Part shown: piece by piece, positions 53,050 to 64,000 of the stretch | Layout of the letters: each line of letters begins with the position of its first letter | Position numbering within the stretch: position 1 is the stretch's first letter | Source: Chondrosia reniformis | Lineage: Eukaryota; Porifera; Demospongiae; Chondrillida; Chondrillidae | NCBI GenBank assembly: GCA_947172415.1 | Contig: OX359193.1 | Coordinates: 3,280,501 to 3,344,500 of the forward strand | Direction: 5' to 3' | Length of the DNA stretch: 64,000 nucleotides | Translations under genes and position numbers: made by a program | The notes under the pieces: model-generated | What the model was told of the DNA's origin: nothing | Seen by the model: only the letters and a program-made list of their open reading frames with translations | Database searches by the model: none

Positions 53050-53198
53050 TTATCCTAGGAACAGTCTTCATTACATATTCATAGCCTATATGTTTAAAAT
53101 CGGCAGCCATTTTAACTCCGAGATAAGTCGTAGAGCTTCGGGGACACTTTTATCGAGTTCGGCCGCCATTTTTATCCTAGGAACGGTCTTTGGTACGC
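53050..53198 (-). repeat. Stray satellite B fragment, part 2
   Basis: Just over one inverted B monomer (TTATCCTAGGAACAGTCTTC to GAACGGTCTTTGGTACG), continuing the fragment at 52626-52660. It lies in the same orientation as the main right B array 13 kb away. Confidence 0.9.
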
Positions 53199-54219
53199 TG
53201 GTTCATTCAATTTGTACTTACAATTAGTACCTATGACTAGAACATTCACATATAACTGGTACATATAAATAGTATATATAACAAGTACATCAAACTAGAC
53301 CTCCAACTATTACAACTCCTGAATACATCTAGTATTAGTACTAGTACATACAAGTAGTTCATAAAAATAGTACCTACAACTAGTAAATATTACTACTACT
53401 GGTACATATTAGAACTAGCACATGCAACTAGTACATAACTAATACATACAGTTAATACACACAACTAGTACACACAACTAGTACCTACCACTAGTTTATA
53501 CAACTAATACATACAACTAGTATATAACCAGTACATACAACTAGTACATAAAATTAGTTCATGCAATTAGAACATACAACTAATACCTACAAATAGTAAA
53601 TATAACCAGTGCTAGTACGTACAACTAGTACATACAACTAGTACATACATTAGTATATAACTAGTACATACAACTAGTACATAAAACTAGTTCATACAAT
53701 TACAACATACAACTACTACATACACTAGGACATACAACTAATACCTACAAGTAGTAAGTATTACTTGTACTACTACATACAACTAGTTCATACAACTATA
53801 ACATTCAACTAGTACAGACAAGTTGTACGTACAACTAGTAAATATAACCAGTGCTAGTACGTACAACTAGTACATACAACTAGTGCCTACAGTTAGTATA
53901 TATTACCTTTACTTGTACATTCCACTAGTTAATCCTACTAGTACATACAACTATTACAAACAACTAGTATCATAAATAGTACATACAACTGGTACATACA
54001 ACTATTATATACAATGAGTACAAGCAACTATTACATTTGACAACTACATATAAGTAGTACCTACAAATATTTAATATAACTAGTACTTGTACATTCAACT
54101 AATACCTACTTAATATCTGGTATAACTAGTACTAGTACATACAACTAGTTTATACAACTAGAAAATATAGCTAGTACTAACAACTAGTATATACAACTAG
54201 TACATACAACTATTACACA

Positions 54220-56900
54220 CAACTAGTAAATTCTACTAGTACGTATAACAAGGACAAACAAGTAATACATATAACTAGTAAATACAACTAGTACATACAA
54301 CTAGCACAAACGACTAGACTAACAACTACTTCATACAACTTGTATTTACAACTAGTACCTATGATTGAAACATACACATAAAATTAGTACATATAAATAG
54401 TACTTACAACTAGGACATTAAACTAGAACTCCAACTAGTATTACATTTTACTAGTGCCTACATAGTAAATAGATTAACTAGTACTCAAGCTTTCTAGTAC
54501 TAGTACATACAACTAGTCAATACCCAGCCTATATTAGTACATATAATTTGTACCTACAACTAGTAAATATAACTAGTACTAGTACATACAACTAGTTAAT
54601 AAAATGTATAGAAAATATAACTAGTACAAACACCGAGTACATACAACTAGTACATACAACTAGTACATACAACTTGTACATACAACTATGACATATATAT
54701 AACTAGAACATGCACATATAACTAGTATATAAAACTAGTACATAGAACTAGTACACACAGGTAGCAATGAGTACACACTACTAGTACATAGAACTAGAAC
54801 ATACAACTAGTACATACAACTTGTACATACAACTATAACATATATATAACTAGAACATGCACATATAACTAGTATATAAAACTAGTACATAGAACTACTA
54901 CACACAGGTAGCAATGAGTACACACTACTAGTACATAGAACTAGAACATACGACTTGTACATAGAACTAGTACATACGACTTGTACATACAACTAGTAGA
55001 CACAACTAGTACATACAACTAGTACACATAACTAGTTCATACAACTAGTACACACAACTAGTATACACAATCAGTGTATACAACCAGTACATTCAACTAG
55101 TCCTAATACTAGTTCATATAACTAGTACTAGAAAGTATTTCCATTAAGTACATACAACTAGTTCATACAATTAGAACATACAAGTAGTACATTAACCTAG
55201 TACATAGAACTAGTTCATAGAAGGACTACATAAAACTGATACATACAACTAGTACATGCAACTAGTACATAATAATTAGTACATAAAAATAGTGCATATA
55301 ACTAGAACATAGGACTTTCAACTAGTACTTACAACTAGCAAACATAACTTGTATATACTACTTGCACATACAAAAAGTACATACAATTAGTACCTACAAT
55401 TAGTATATATAACCAGTACTAGAACATAAAACTACAACGTACAACTGGTACATACAACTAGTAACGGGTACTTACAAATAGTACATACAACTAGTACATA
55501 CAACTTGTACATACAATTAGTACGTACATCGATTACGTACAATTTGTACTACAACTAGTTCATATAACTAGTATATACAACTCAAACATAGAACTAGTAT
55601 ATTCAAATAGTATCTATAATTAGTAAATTTAACTAGTTCTAGTATATAAACTAATACATTGAACTAGTACATACACGTAGCAACGAGTACATACAACTAT
55701 ATAATACCTACAACTGGTTCATACAACTAGTAACAAGTACATACAACCAGTAATTAGTAAATACAAGTAGCAACGAGTACATACAATTAGTACCTAAAAC
55801 TAGTAAATATAACTAGTTCTTTTACAAACAACTGGTAAAGTACATACAATTTGTACATACAACTAATATATATAACTAGTACATACAACTAATACATATA
55901 ACTAGTATATACAACAATTACCCACAACTTGTCCATACATCTAATACATATAATTAGATCATACAACCAGTACGTACAACTAGTATTATGCACATACAAC
56001 TAGTACTTCCCTAGTACATAGTATCAATAGCATTAGAACCTACAACTAGAACATACAAATAGTGAACACAACTAGTATATACAACCAATAGGTACAACTA
56101 GCACATATAACTGGTCCACCAAAACTACTACAATTAACTAATACATGTACATAGTACATACATCTAGTGCATACAACTAGTACATACAACTTGTACATAC
56201 CACTGATTCATATCTAGTGCATACAACTAGTACATACAGCTAGTGCATACAACTAGTACTTATAACTAGTTCACAAACATATAACTAGTACATGCAAATT
56301 GTAAATACAACTCAACTACTATATACAACTAGTTCATAAACTAGTACATACAACTAGTACATAAAACTAGTTTCTAGTACATACAACTAGTACCTTCCTA
56401 GTACCTAGTATAACATGTACCAGAATCTACAACAAGTACATAAAACTAGTACATACAACTAGAACATACAACTAGTACATAGCTAGTACATACAACTAGT
56501 ATATACATACAACTAGAACACAAAACTAGTTCATACAATTTGTACATAGAACTACTACATACAACTACCACATACAACTAGTACCTACAACTAGTAAATA
56601 TAGCTAGTACTAGTCCATATATACAACTAGTGAAAACAACTAGTACTTGCAACTAGTACGTATAACTAGTACACACACCTACTACATATAACTCATACAT
56701 AAAAATTTAACTAGTACATATAAATAGTACATACGCATATTACATATAAGTAGTACATAAAACTAGTGCCTACAACTACAACCTAGCACATATAACTAGT
56801 GCCTACAACTACAACCTAGCACATATAACTTGTTCATACAACTAATAATTAGAACATATAACTAGTACATACTTCTAATAAATACAACTAGTACATATAA
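54220..56900 (-). repeat. Large satellite A segmental duplication, partial copy Q
   Basis: Shares ordered variants with copies P and R, such as TTCTACTAGTACGTATAACA (near 46390 and 59955), GTGTATACAACCAGTAC (near 48730 and 60675) and GATTCATATCTAGTGC (near 49480 and 61430). It carries its own local duplication of the GGTAGCAATGAGTACACAC block near 54760 and 54905. Confidence 0.75.
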
Positions 56901-56954
56901 CTAGTTTACATATAGCCAGTACATATAAATAGTACATACATCTAGTACATACAA

Positions 56955-59900
56955 CTAGTACATACAACTAGTACATAAAACTAGTTCATACAATTAGACC
57001 ATACAACTACTACATACAACTAGTACATACAACTAATACCTACAAATAGTAAATATAACCAGTGCTAGTACGTACAACTAGTACATATATACAACTAGTA
57101 CATACATTAGTATATAACTAGAACATACAACTAGTACATAAAACTAGTTCATACAATTAAACATACAACTACTACATACACTAGGACATACAACTAATAT
57201 CTACAAGTAGTAAATATAACTTGTACTACTCCATACAACTAGTTCATACAACTATTACATTCAACTAGTACACACAACTAGTGCCTACAGTTAGTATATA
57301 TTACCAGTACTAGTACATTCCACTACTTAATCCTACTAGAACAAACTACTATTACATACACCTAGTACATAACTAGTACATACAAATGGTACATACAACT
57401 ATTATATACAATTAGTACATGCAACTATTACATTCGACTAGTACATATAAGTAGTACCTACAAATATTTAATATAACTAGTACTTATACATTCAACTAAT
57501 ACCTACTTATTATCTAGTATTACTAGTACTATTGCCTACAACTAGTACACATAACTAGTACATACACCTAATACATACAACTAGTGCATACTACTAGTAC
57601 ATACTACTAGTACATACAAGTAGTACATTCACTTACATACAAGTAGTACATTCACTTAGGACTTACAAGTAGTAAATACAACTAGGACATACAACTAGTA
57701 CACACAACAAGTACATACACCTAGTATATAACTAGTCCATACAAGTGGTACATACAACTAGTTCATACAATTAGAACATACAACTACTCCATACAACTAG
57801 TAAATGCTACTAATACCTACAACTAGTAAACATAACTTCTACTAGTACATACAACTGGTACTTACAACTGGTATATCCAACTAGTAAATATCACCAGTAT
57901 TATTACATACAAGTAGTTAATACAACTACTACCTACAACTAGTACATAACTAGTTCTTACAACTAGTACATACAACTAGTACATACAATTAGTACATACA
58001 ACTATAACATTCAACAAGTCCATGCAACTAGTACCTACAACTAGTAAATATAACTTGTACTACTACATACAACTAGTACCTACAACTAGTAAATATAACC
58101 AGTGCAACTAGTGCCTACAGTTAGTAAATATTACCAGTACTAGTACATACCACAAGTTAATACTACTAGTACATACAACTAGTACATACAGCTATGACAT
58201 AACTAGTACATACAACTGGTACATACAACTGGTACATACAATTATAATATAGAATTAGTACATGCAACTATAACATTCAACCAGTACATATAACTAGTAC
58301 CTACAAATAGTTAATATAACTAGAACTTGTACATATAACTAATACCTACTTAGTATCTAGTGTTACTACTACCAGAACTTACAACTAGTACACATAAATA
58401 GTTCATACACCTAGTGCGTACAAGTAGTACATACAACTAGTGCCTACAGTTAGTAAATATTACCAGTACTAGTACATACCACTAGTTAATACTACTAGTA
58501 CATACAGCCAGTACATACAGCTAGTACATAACTAGTACATAAAAATGGTACATACAATTATTATATATAATTAGTACTTGCAACTAGTACATACACCTAG
58601 TACATACAACTAGGACATACAAATAGTACATACAACTAGTACATACAAGTAGTACATTCAATTAGGGCACAAAACTAGTTCATATAACTAGTACATAACT
58701 AGTACATACAACTACTACATACACCTAGTACATACAACTAGTACATACAACCAGTACGTACAACTAGTACAAACAACTAGTATATACAACTAGTTCATAC
58801 TACTTGCACATACAATTAGTAGTAAAAACTAGTTCTTACAATTTGTACTTACAATTAGTACTTATCACTAGAACATTCACATATAACTGGTACATATAAA
58901 CAGTACATACAACTAGTACATCAAACTAGACCTCCAACTAATTCAACTACTGAATATAATTAGTACTAGTACATACAACTTGTTCATACAACTAGAAGTA
59001 CAACTACTACATACAACTACTACATACAATTAGTACATACACCTAGTACTTACAACCAGTTATTAGAACTAGTACATACAACTAGTACATAACTAATACA
59101 TACAGTTATTACATGCAACTTGTACACACAACTAGTGCATAACTAGTTCATACAACTAGTACATTCAACTAGTACATATAATTAGTACATACAACTATTG
59201 CATTCAACTAGTACATCCAACTATAACCTACAACTGGTAAATATAACTAGTCCTAGTATGTACAACTAGTACAAACAACTAGTGCCTACAGTTAGTAAAT
59301 ATTACCATTACAAGTACACGCCACTAGTTAAAACAACTACTACATACAACTAGTTCATACAACTAGTACATAACTAGTACATACAACTATTATATAGAAT
59401 TATAATAAGCAATTAGTACATATAACTATTACATTCAACTAGTACATATATACAGTACCTATAACTAGTTAATATAACTAGTACTTGTACATACAAATGG
59501 TACCTACTTAGTAACTAGTTTTCCTAATACCAGAACCTACAACTAGTACATATAACTAGTATTTGTACATACAAATAGTACCTACTTAGTAACAAGTTTT
59601 GCTAATACCAGAACCTACAACTATAACATATAATTAGTACATACAACTAGTAAATACAACTAGTACATCAAATTAGTGCCCACAACTAGTACATGGAACT
59701 AATAACAAGTACATATACCTAGTACATACAACTAGTACATTTAAGTGGTACACACAACTAGTACACACAACTAGTACATACAACCATAACATAAAACTAG
59801 TAGACACCAACTACTACATATAACTAGTATATTCACATATCACTGGTCCATATAAATAGTACATGCATCTGGTGCATACCACTAGAGCATACAACTAGTA

Positions 59901-62086
59901 CATACAACTATAACATAAAACAAGTACCTACAACTAGTACACACTACTAGTACATTCTACTAGTACGTATAACAAGTACAAACAAGTAATACATATAACT
60001 AGTACAAACAACTAATACATACAACTAGCACATACAACTTGGCTAACAACTACTTCATACAACTTGTATTTACAACTAGTACCTATGATTGAAACATACA
60101 CATAAAATTAGTACATGTAAATAGTACATACAACTAGGACATTAAACTAGAACTCCAACTTGTATTATATTTTACTAGTGCCTACTTAGTAAATAGATTA
60201 ACTAGTACTCAAGCTTACTAGTACAAGTACATACAAATAGTCCATACACATATATATATAACTAGTACACACAGCCTATATTAGTACATATAATTTGTAC
60301 CTACAACTAGTAAATATAACTAGTACTAGTACATACAACTAGTTAATAAAATGTATAGAAAATATAGCTAGTACAAACACCGAGTACATACAACTAGTAC
60401 ATACAACTTGTACATACAACTAGAACATATAACCAGAACATGCACATAAAACTAGTACGTTCAACTAGTTCATACTTCTAGTAAATATGACTAGTACTAG
60501 TATATAAACTAGTACATAAAACTAGTACACACAGGTAGCAATGAGTACACACTACTAGTACATAAAACTAGTACGTACGACTTGTACATACAACTAGTAG
60601 ACACAACTAGTACATACAACTAGTACATATAACTAGTTCATACAACTAGTGCACACAACTAGTATACACAATTAGTGTATACAACCAGTACATTCAACTA
60701 GTCCTAACACTAGTTCATATCACTAGTACTAGAAAGTACTTCCAATTAGTACATAAAACTAGTTCATACAATTAGAACATACAAGTAGTACAATAACCCA
60801 GTACATAGAACTAGTACATAGAAGGACTACATAAAACTGATACATACAACTAGTACATGCAACTAGTACATAATAATTAGTACATAAAAATAGTGCATAT
60901 AACTAGAACATAGGACTTTCAACTAGTACTTACAACTAGCAAACATAACTTGTATATACTACTTGCACATACAAAAAGTACATATAATTAGTACCTAAAA
61001 CTAGTAAACATAACTGGTTCTAGTACAAACAACTGGTAAAGTACATACAATTAGTACATACAACTAATACATATAACTAGTACATACAACAATTACCCAC
61101 AACTTGTCCATACATCTAATACATATAATTAGATCATACAACCAGTACATACAACTAGTATTAAGCACATACAACTAGTACTTCCCTAGTACATAGTATA
61201 ACTAGTTTTAGAACCTACAACTAGAACATACAAATAGTGCATACAAATAGAATATACAACCAATAGGTACAACTAGCACATATAACTGGTCCACACAGCT
61301 ACTACATATAACTAATACATGTAAATGGTACATGGATCTAGAGCATAAAACTAGTATATACAACTTGTGCATACAACTGATTCATATTTAGTGCATACAA
61401 CTAGTACATACAACTTGTACATACAACTGATTCATATCTAGTGCATACAACTAGTACATACAGCTAGTGCATACAACTAGTACTTATAACTAGTTCACAA
61501 ACATATAACTAGTACATGCAAATTGTAAATACAACTCAACTACTATATACAACTAGTTCATAAACTAGTACATACAACTAGTACATAAAACTAGTTTCTA
61601 GTACATACAACTAGTACCTTCCTAGTACCTAGTATAACATGTACCAGAATCTACAACAAGTACATAAAACTAGTACATACAACTAGAACATACAACTAGA
61701 ACATACAACTAGTAGAAAGCTAGTACAAACAACTAGTATATACATACAAATAAAACACAAAACTAGTTCATACAATTTGTACATAGAACTACTACATACA
61801 ACTACCACATACAACTAGTACCTACAACTAGTAAATATAGCTAGTACTAGTCCATACAACTAGTGAATACAACCAGTACTTGCAACTAGTACGTATAACT
61901 AGTACACACACTTACTACCTATAACTCTTACATAAAAATTTAACTAGTACATATAAATAGTACATACGCATATTGCGTATAAGTAGTACATAAAACTAGT
62001 GCCTACAACTACAACCCACTAATAATTAGAACATACAACTAGTACATACAACTAGTACATAGAACTAATAAATACAACTAGTACAT
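56955..62086 (-). repeat. Large satellite A segmental duplication, copy R
   Basis: Second long copy of the segment at 43401-50150, without the 1033-bp and 600-bp expansions. It runs up to the Penelope-like element. Confidence 0.8.
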
Positions 62087-63613
62087 ATCTTAAACCAAAA
62101 GTTAGTGTTAGAAACTGTCCCACCCTTTATACAAAACAAAGAGCCCCCATGTGTAGTATATAAGTATACCCAACCAATAGGACCTCAAATCTTTAACTTT
62201 TCACAAGCCTCCAAGTCAGATGTTTTTAGAAAACCAGAACCATGTGAGTGTCACCAGTCCCCCTTCATTAACAAGCCCCTAGGCCATGTTTTAACAGGTG
62301 ATCTACGTATTGTTAGTAACCCAAAACTTAGAAAACTTCTTAAGAAAGGACCAAAATTTAGAGAACCTAATAACTTTAATTGGGTAACTGCTTTAAAAAT
62401 GTGTAAGGAAGGTCTTAGAAAATATAAGATTACCTGGGCCCGTAGAGAAAATGTATCTACTTCTGTATTTAGTGAGTGGGAAAATGCTGTACTTAAGAAA
62501 ATTAATGATAGGATCTCTAAGCTGTCTAAATCGTATACCAAATCCTCAGTAGCCAAGAAGACCCTTACTTGCCCTAAAATTAAGAAATTCTTAGCAGACC
62601 TACATGATAAGTATGTTATAGCCCCTGCCGATAAGGCCTCTAATAATATAATTTTTATATGTAAGTCCTACTATAGAGAAATTATTAATGAAGAACTAGG
62701 CAGTACCTCCACTTATGCTAAATGTGCAGTAGAACCCCAACAGTTAATTAGGAAACACATAGATTTCTTAAAACTAGAGAACTTAGAACCTAAACCAGAC
62801 TGGTGTAACCTTCCCTCTTTTTACTGGATGCCTAAGCTACATAAGAACCCTTACAGCTACAGATTCATAGCCGCCTCTCACAAATGTACTACCAAACCCC
62901 TTTCTAGATTTCTAAATTCGGCGCTCAGACTAATTCTCAAACATTTTAGAGAATACTGCCTAGGTATATATAGGAATACTGGTGTTAATGCCTTTTGGAT
63001 AGTAGAAAACTCACTAGAAGTCTTAGATAGTCTTAGGTCTATACCCACTAGAAAAGCCCAGCTAGCTAGTTTTGATTTTTCTACATTATATACAGCGATC
63101 CCCCATAATCTACTAAAAGATAAGATTACTAACCTAATTCATAGTGCCTATACCTGTAGAAAGTCCCAATATATAGAAGTCTGTCAGGATAAAGCCTTTT
63201 GGTCTAACAATGTCTCCAATAAAGCAGTCACAGCTGTTCATTTAGTAGAGCTCTTTAATTACCTTATTGACAACATTTATGTATGTGTAGACGGTTCTGT
63301 ATTTAAGCAATGTGTAGGTATCCCTATGGGTACTGACTGTGCCCCTGTAGTTGCTAATCTTTTTATGTTTGCCTATGAGTATGAGTTTATGAAAGGACTA
63401 CTTAAGGATAACATCACCCTAGCTATTAAATTTTCCAATACTTATAGGTATATTGATGACCTTTTATGTATTAACAACAAGGATTTTGAACTGTCAATTA
63501 GTGATATTTACCCCAAAGAACTTATTCTTAAAAAGACAAATACCAGCCCTAAAAAATCCCCCTTTTTAGACTTAGATATAACCATTACTAACAATCAATT
63601 TATCACTAAAGTA
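62087..63613 (+). mobile_element. Penelope-like retroelement fragment
   Basis: The non-satellite segment runs from TTAAACCAAAAGTTAG to the TA at 63612-63613. It carries the reverse transcriptase part of a Penelope-like element, directly abutting satellite A with no 5' leader or pLTR visible. At the 3' side it is cut by a pogo-like transposon, so the GIY-YIG endonuclease region and 3' end, if they survive, lie beyond that insertion and outside the window. Confidence 0.85.
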
Positions 63614-63619
63614 CAGTAA
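62105..63619 (+). CDS. Penelope-like reverse transcriptase, partial (both ends lost)
   Basis: The frame encodes an RNA-templated DNA polymerase of a Penelope-like element, used to copy the element's RNA into the genome. Seen in the translation: an N-terminal PLE-type region (GHVLTGDLRIV, about residues 60-70; KGPKFREP, 81-88), VIAPADKASNNIIF (171-184), the fingers motif FYWMPKLHKNPYSYRFIAAS (239-258), motif A ASFDFSTLYTAIPH (321-334; catalytic D324), motif B GIPMGTDCAPVVANLF (405-420), motif C YRYIDD (447-452; D451, D452) and the thumb start SPFLDLDIT (485-493). The first codon is GTG, unlikely as a start in a eukaryote, and the frame is open back to 62072 in the satellite, so the true N-terminus is missing. 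The stop (63617-63619) lies inside the TIR of an inserted transposon; native coding ends at 63613. The usual C-terminal GIY-YIG domain is absent. RT catalytic residues are intact and there are no internal stops, so the element was probably inserted recently. Confidence 0.88.
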   Translation: MLETVPPFIQNKEPPCVVYKYTQPIGPQIFNFSQASKSDVFRKPEPCECHQSPFINKPLGHVLTGDLRIVSNPKLRKLLKKGPKFREPNNFNWVTALKMCKEGLRKYKITWARRENVSTSVFSEWENAVLKKINDRISKLSKSYTKSSVAKKTLTCPKIKKFLADLHDKYVIAPADKASNNIIFICKSYYREIINEELGSTSTYAKCAVEPQQLIRKHIDFLKLENLEPKPDWCNLPSFYWMPKLHKNPYSYRFIAASHKCTTKPLSRFLNSALRLILKHFREYCLGIYRNTGVNAFWIVENSLEVLDSLRSIPTRKAQLASFDFSTLYTAIPHNLLKDKITNLIHSAYTCRKSQYIEVCQDKAFWSNNVSNKAVTAVHLVELFNYLIDNIYVCVDGSVFKQCVGIPMGTDCAPVVANLFMFAYEYEFMKGLLKDNITLAIKFSNTYRYIDDLLCINNKDFELSISDIYPKELILKKTNTSPKKSPFLDLDITITNNQFITKVQ

Positions 63620-64000
63620 AACCTCTAATAGCGGACTCTCCGAAAAGCGGACAACCTCTGTACAGCGGACAAATCATACGCCCCCGATTGACTTTCCCAT
63701 AGAGCTAGTACATTTCGAACCTCCGAGTAGCGGCACCTCCGAACTCCGGATAACGGACACTGACCAAGCCTCAGACTGATCTCTGACAATACATACTGAC
63801 CTCCGAAAGCGGACAGTTAAACTAAAGACGAGACGAAACTAATACGATAAAACGATAATAGTACAGTGAACAAAATTAACGTAAGTCATAAGTATCTAGC
63901 TACATAAAATAGCTACAAATGTCTAGCGGATCGTACGTAGTCTCAAGTGAATTTCAGTTCCGCCCGCTAGCTCATTTCGCTCCTATTTTTTCAACTATTC
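63614..64000. mobile_element. Pogo/Tigger-like transposon, left end only
   Basis: Starts CAGTAAAACCTCTAATAG directly after TA (63612-63613) and interrupts the reverse transcriptase frame. Multiple AGCGGAC / CCTCCGAA motifs follow in the first 200 bp (AAAAGCGGACAACCTC, ACAGCGGACAAA, GAAAGCGGACAG), a typical subterminal pattern of this group. The other end is beyond the window, so length, coding capacity and the second TA cannot be seen. It is related in type to the element at 39598-40366 but differs in sequence after the first dozen bases. Confidence 0.75.

Larger units (their letters stand above)
53199..62086 (-). repeat. Satellite A, right array, outer block
   Basis: Inverted 13-bp satellite. 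It holds a partial copy (about 54220-56900) and a fuller copy (about 56955-62086) of the segment at 43401-50150. It stops abruptly at CTAGTACATATC where the Penelope-like sequence begins. No gene seen. Confidence 0.95.

Noticed and set aside
62251..62556. 101-codon frame on the - strand
   Set aside because: It lies opposite the Penelope-like reverse transcriptase, whose motifs make the + strand the coding strand.

Overview
This window looks like non-genic chromosomal DNA from a eukaryote, most likely an invertebrate animal. About 95% of it is tandem satellite. The rest is fragments of mobile elements of kinds common in animal genomes: a Penelope-like retroelement, two pogo/Tigger-like DNA transposons, TIR elements flanked by TA or by a 6-bp duplication, a tRNA-type SINE, and an unclassified hairpin-ended family. 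There is no operon-like gene packing, rRNA or tRNA gene, or housekeeping gene. The species cannot be read from the sequence.

Layout. The first 40.6 kb forms a nested structure A-D-A-B-C | C'-B'-A'-D'-A'. A is a 13-bp satellite (consensus GTTGTATGTACTA). It runs as the + strand at 1-9499 and as the reverse complement at 39461-62086. D is a non-repetitive island of about 280 bp (9103-9382), with an inverted copy D' (40371-40643). B is a 123-bp satellite made of a 63-bp and a 60-bp half, each opening with AAAATGGCCGCCGA; it is direct at 9500-24887 and inverted at 26624-39460. C is a 145-bp satellite at the centre, direct at 24888 to about 25935 and inverted from there to 26623. The A/B junction, the B/C junction and island D all recur in mirror order. 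The structure is therefore one inverted duplication of about 31.5 kb, with its fold-back point near 25925-25950, and not independent arrays. The arms differ by roughly 6% in D and by transposons present on one side only, so the palindrome is not fresh and not a simple read artefact.

Insertions. Left A holds a 630-bp unique island with a TA-flanked MITE (2799-3427) and a near-identical 2.68-kb tandem duplication carrying a SINE. Left B holds a 475-bp hAT-like MITE. Right A holds a 769-bp pogo-like element whose empty site survives in the left arm, two related hairpin-ended elements in opposite orientation, a stray fragment of satellite B, and multi-kilobase segmental and tandem duplications.

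Right end. At 62087 the satellite stops and a Penelope-like reverse transcriptase reading frame begins. It has RT motifs including the YIDD active site, but lacks its N-terminal start and is cut at 63613 by a second pogo-like transposon, which runs off the window. This is the only convincing protein-coding sequence here. No working gene network can be inferred.
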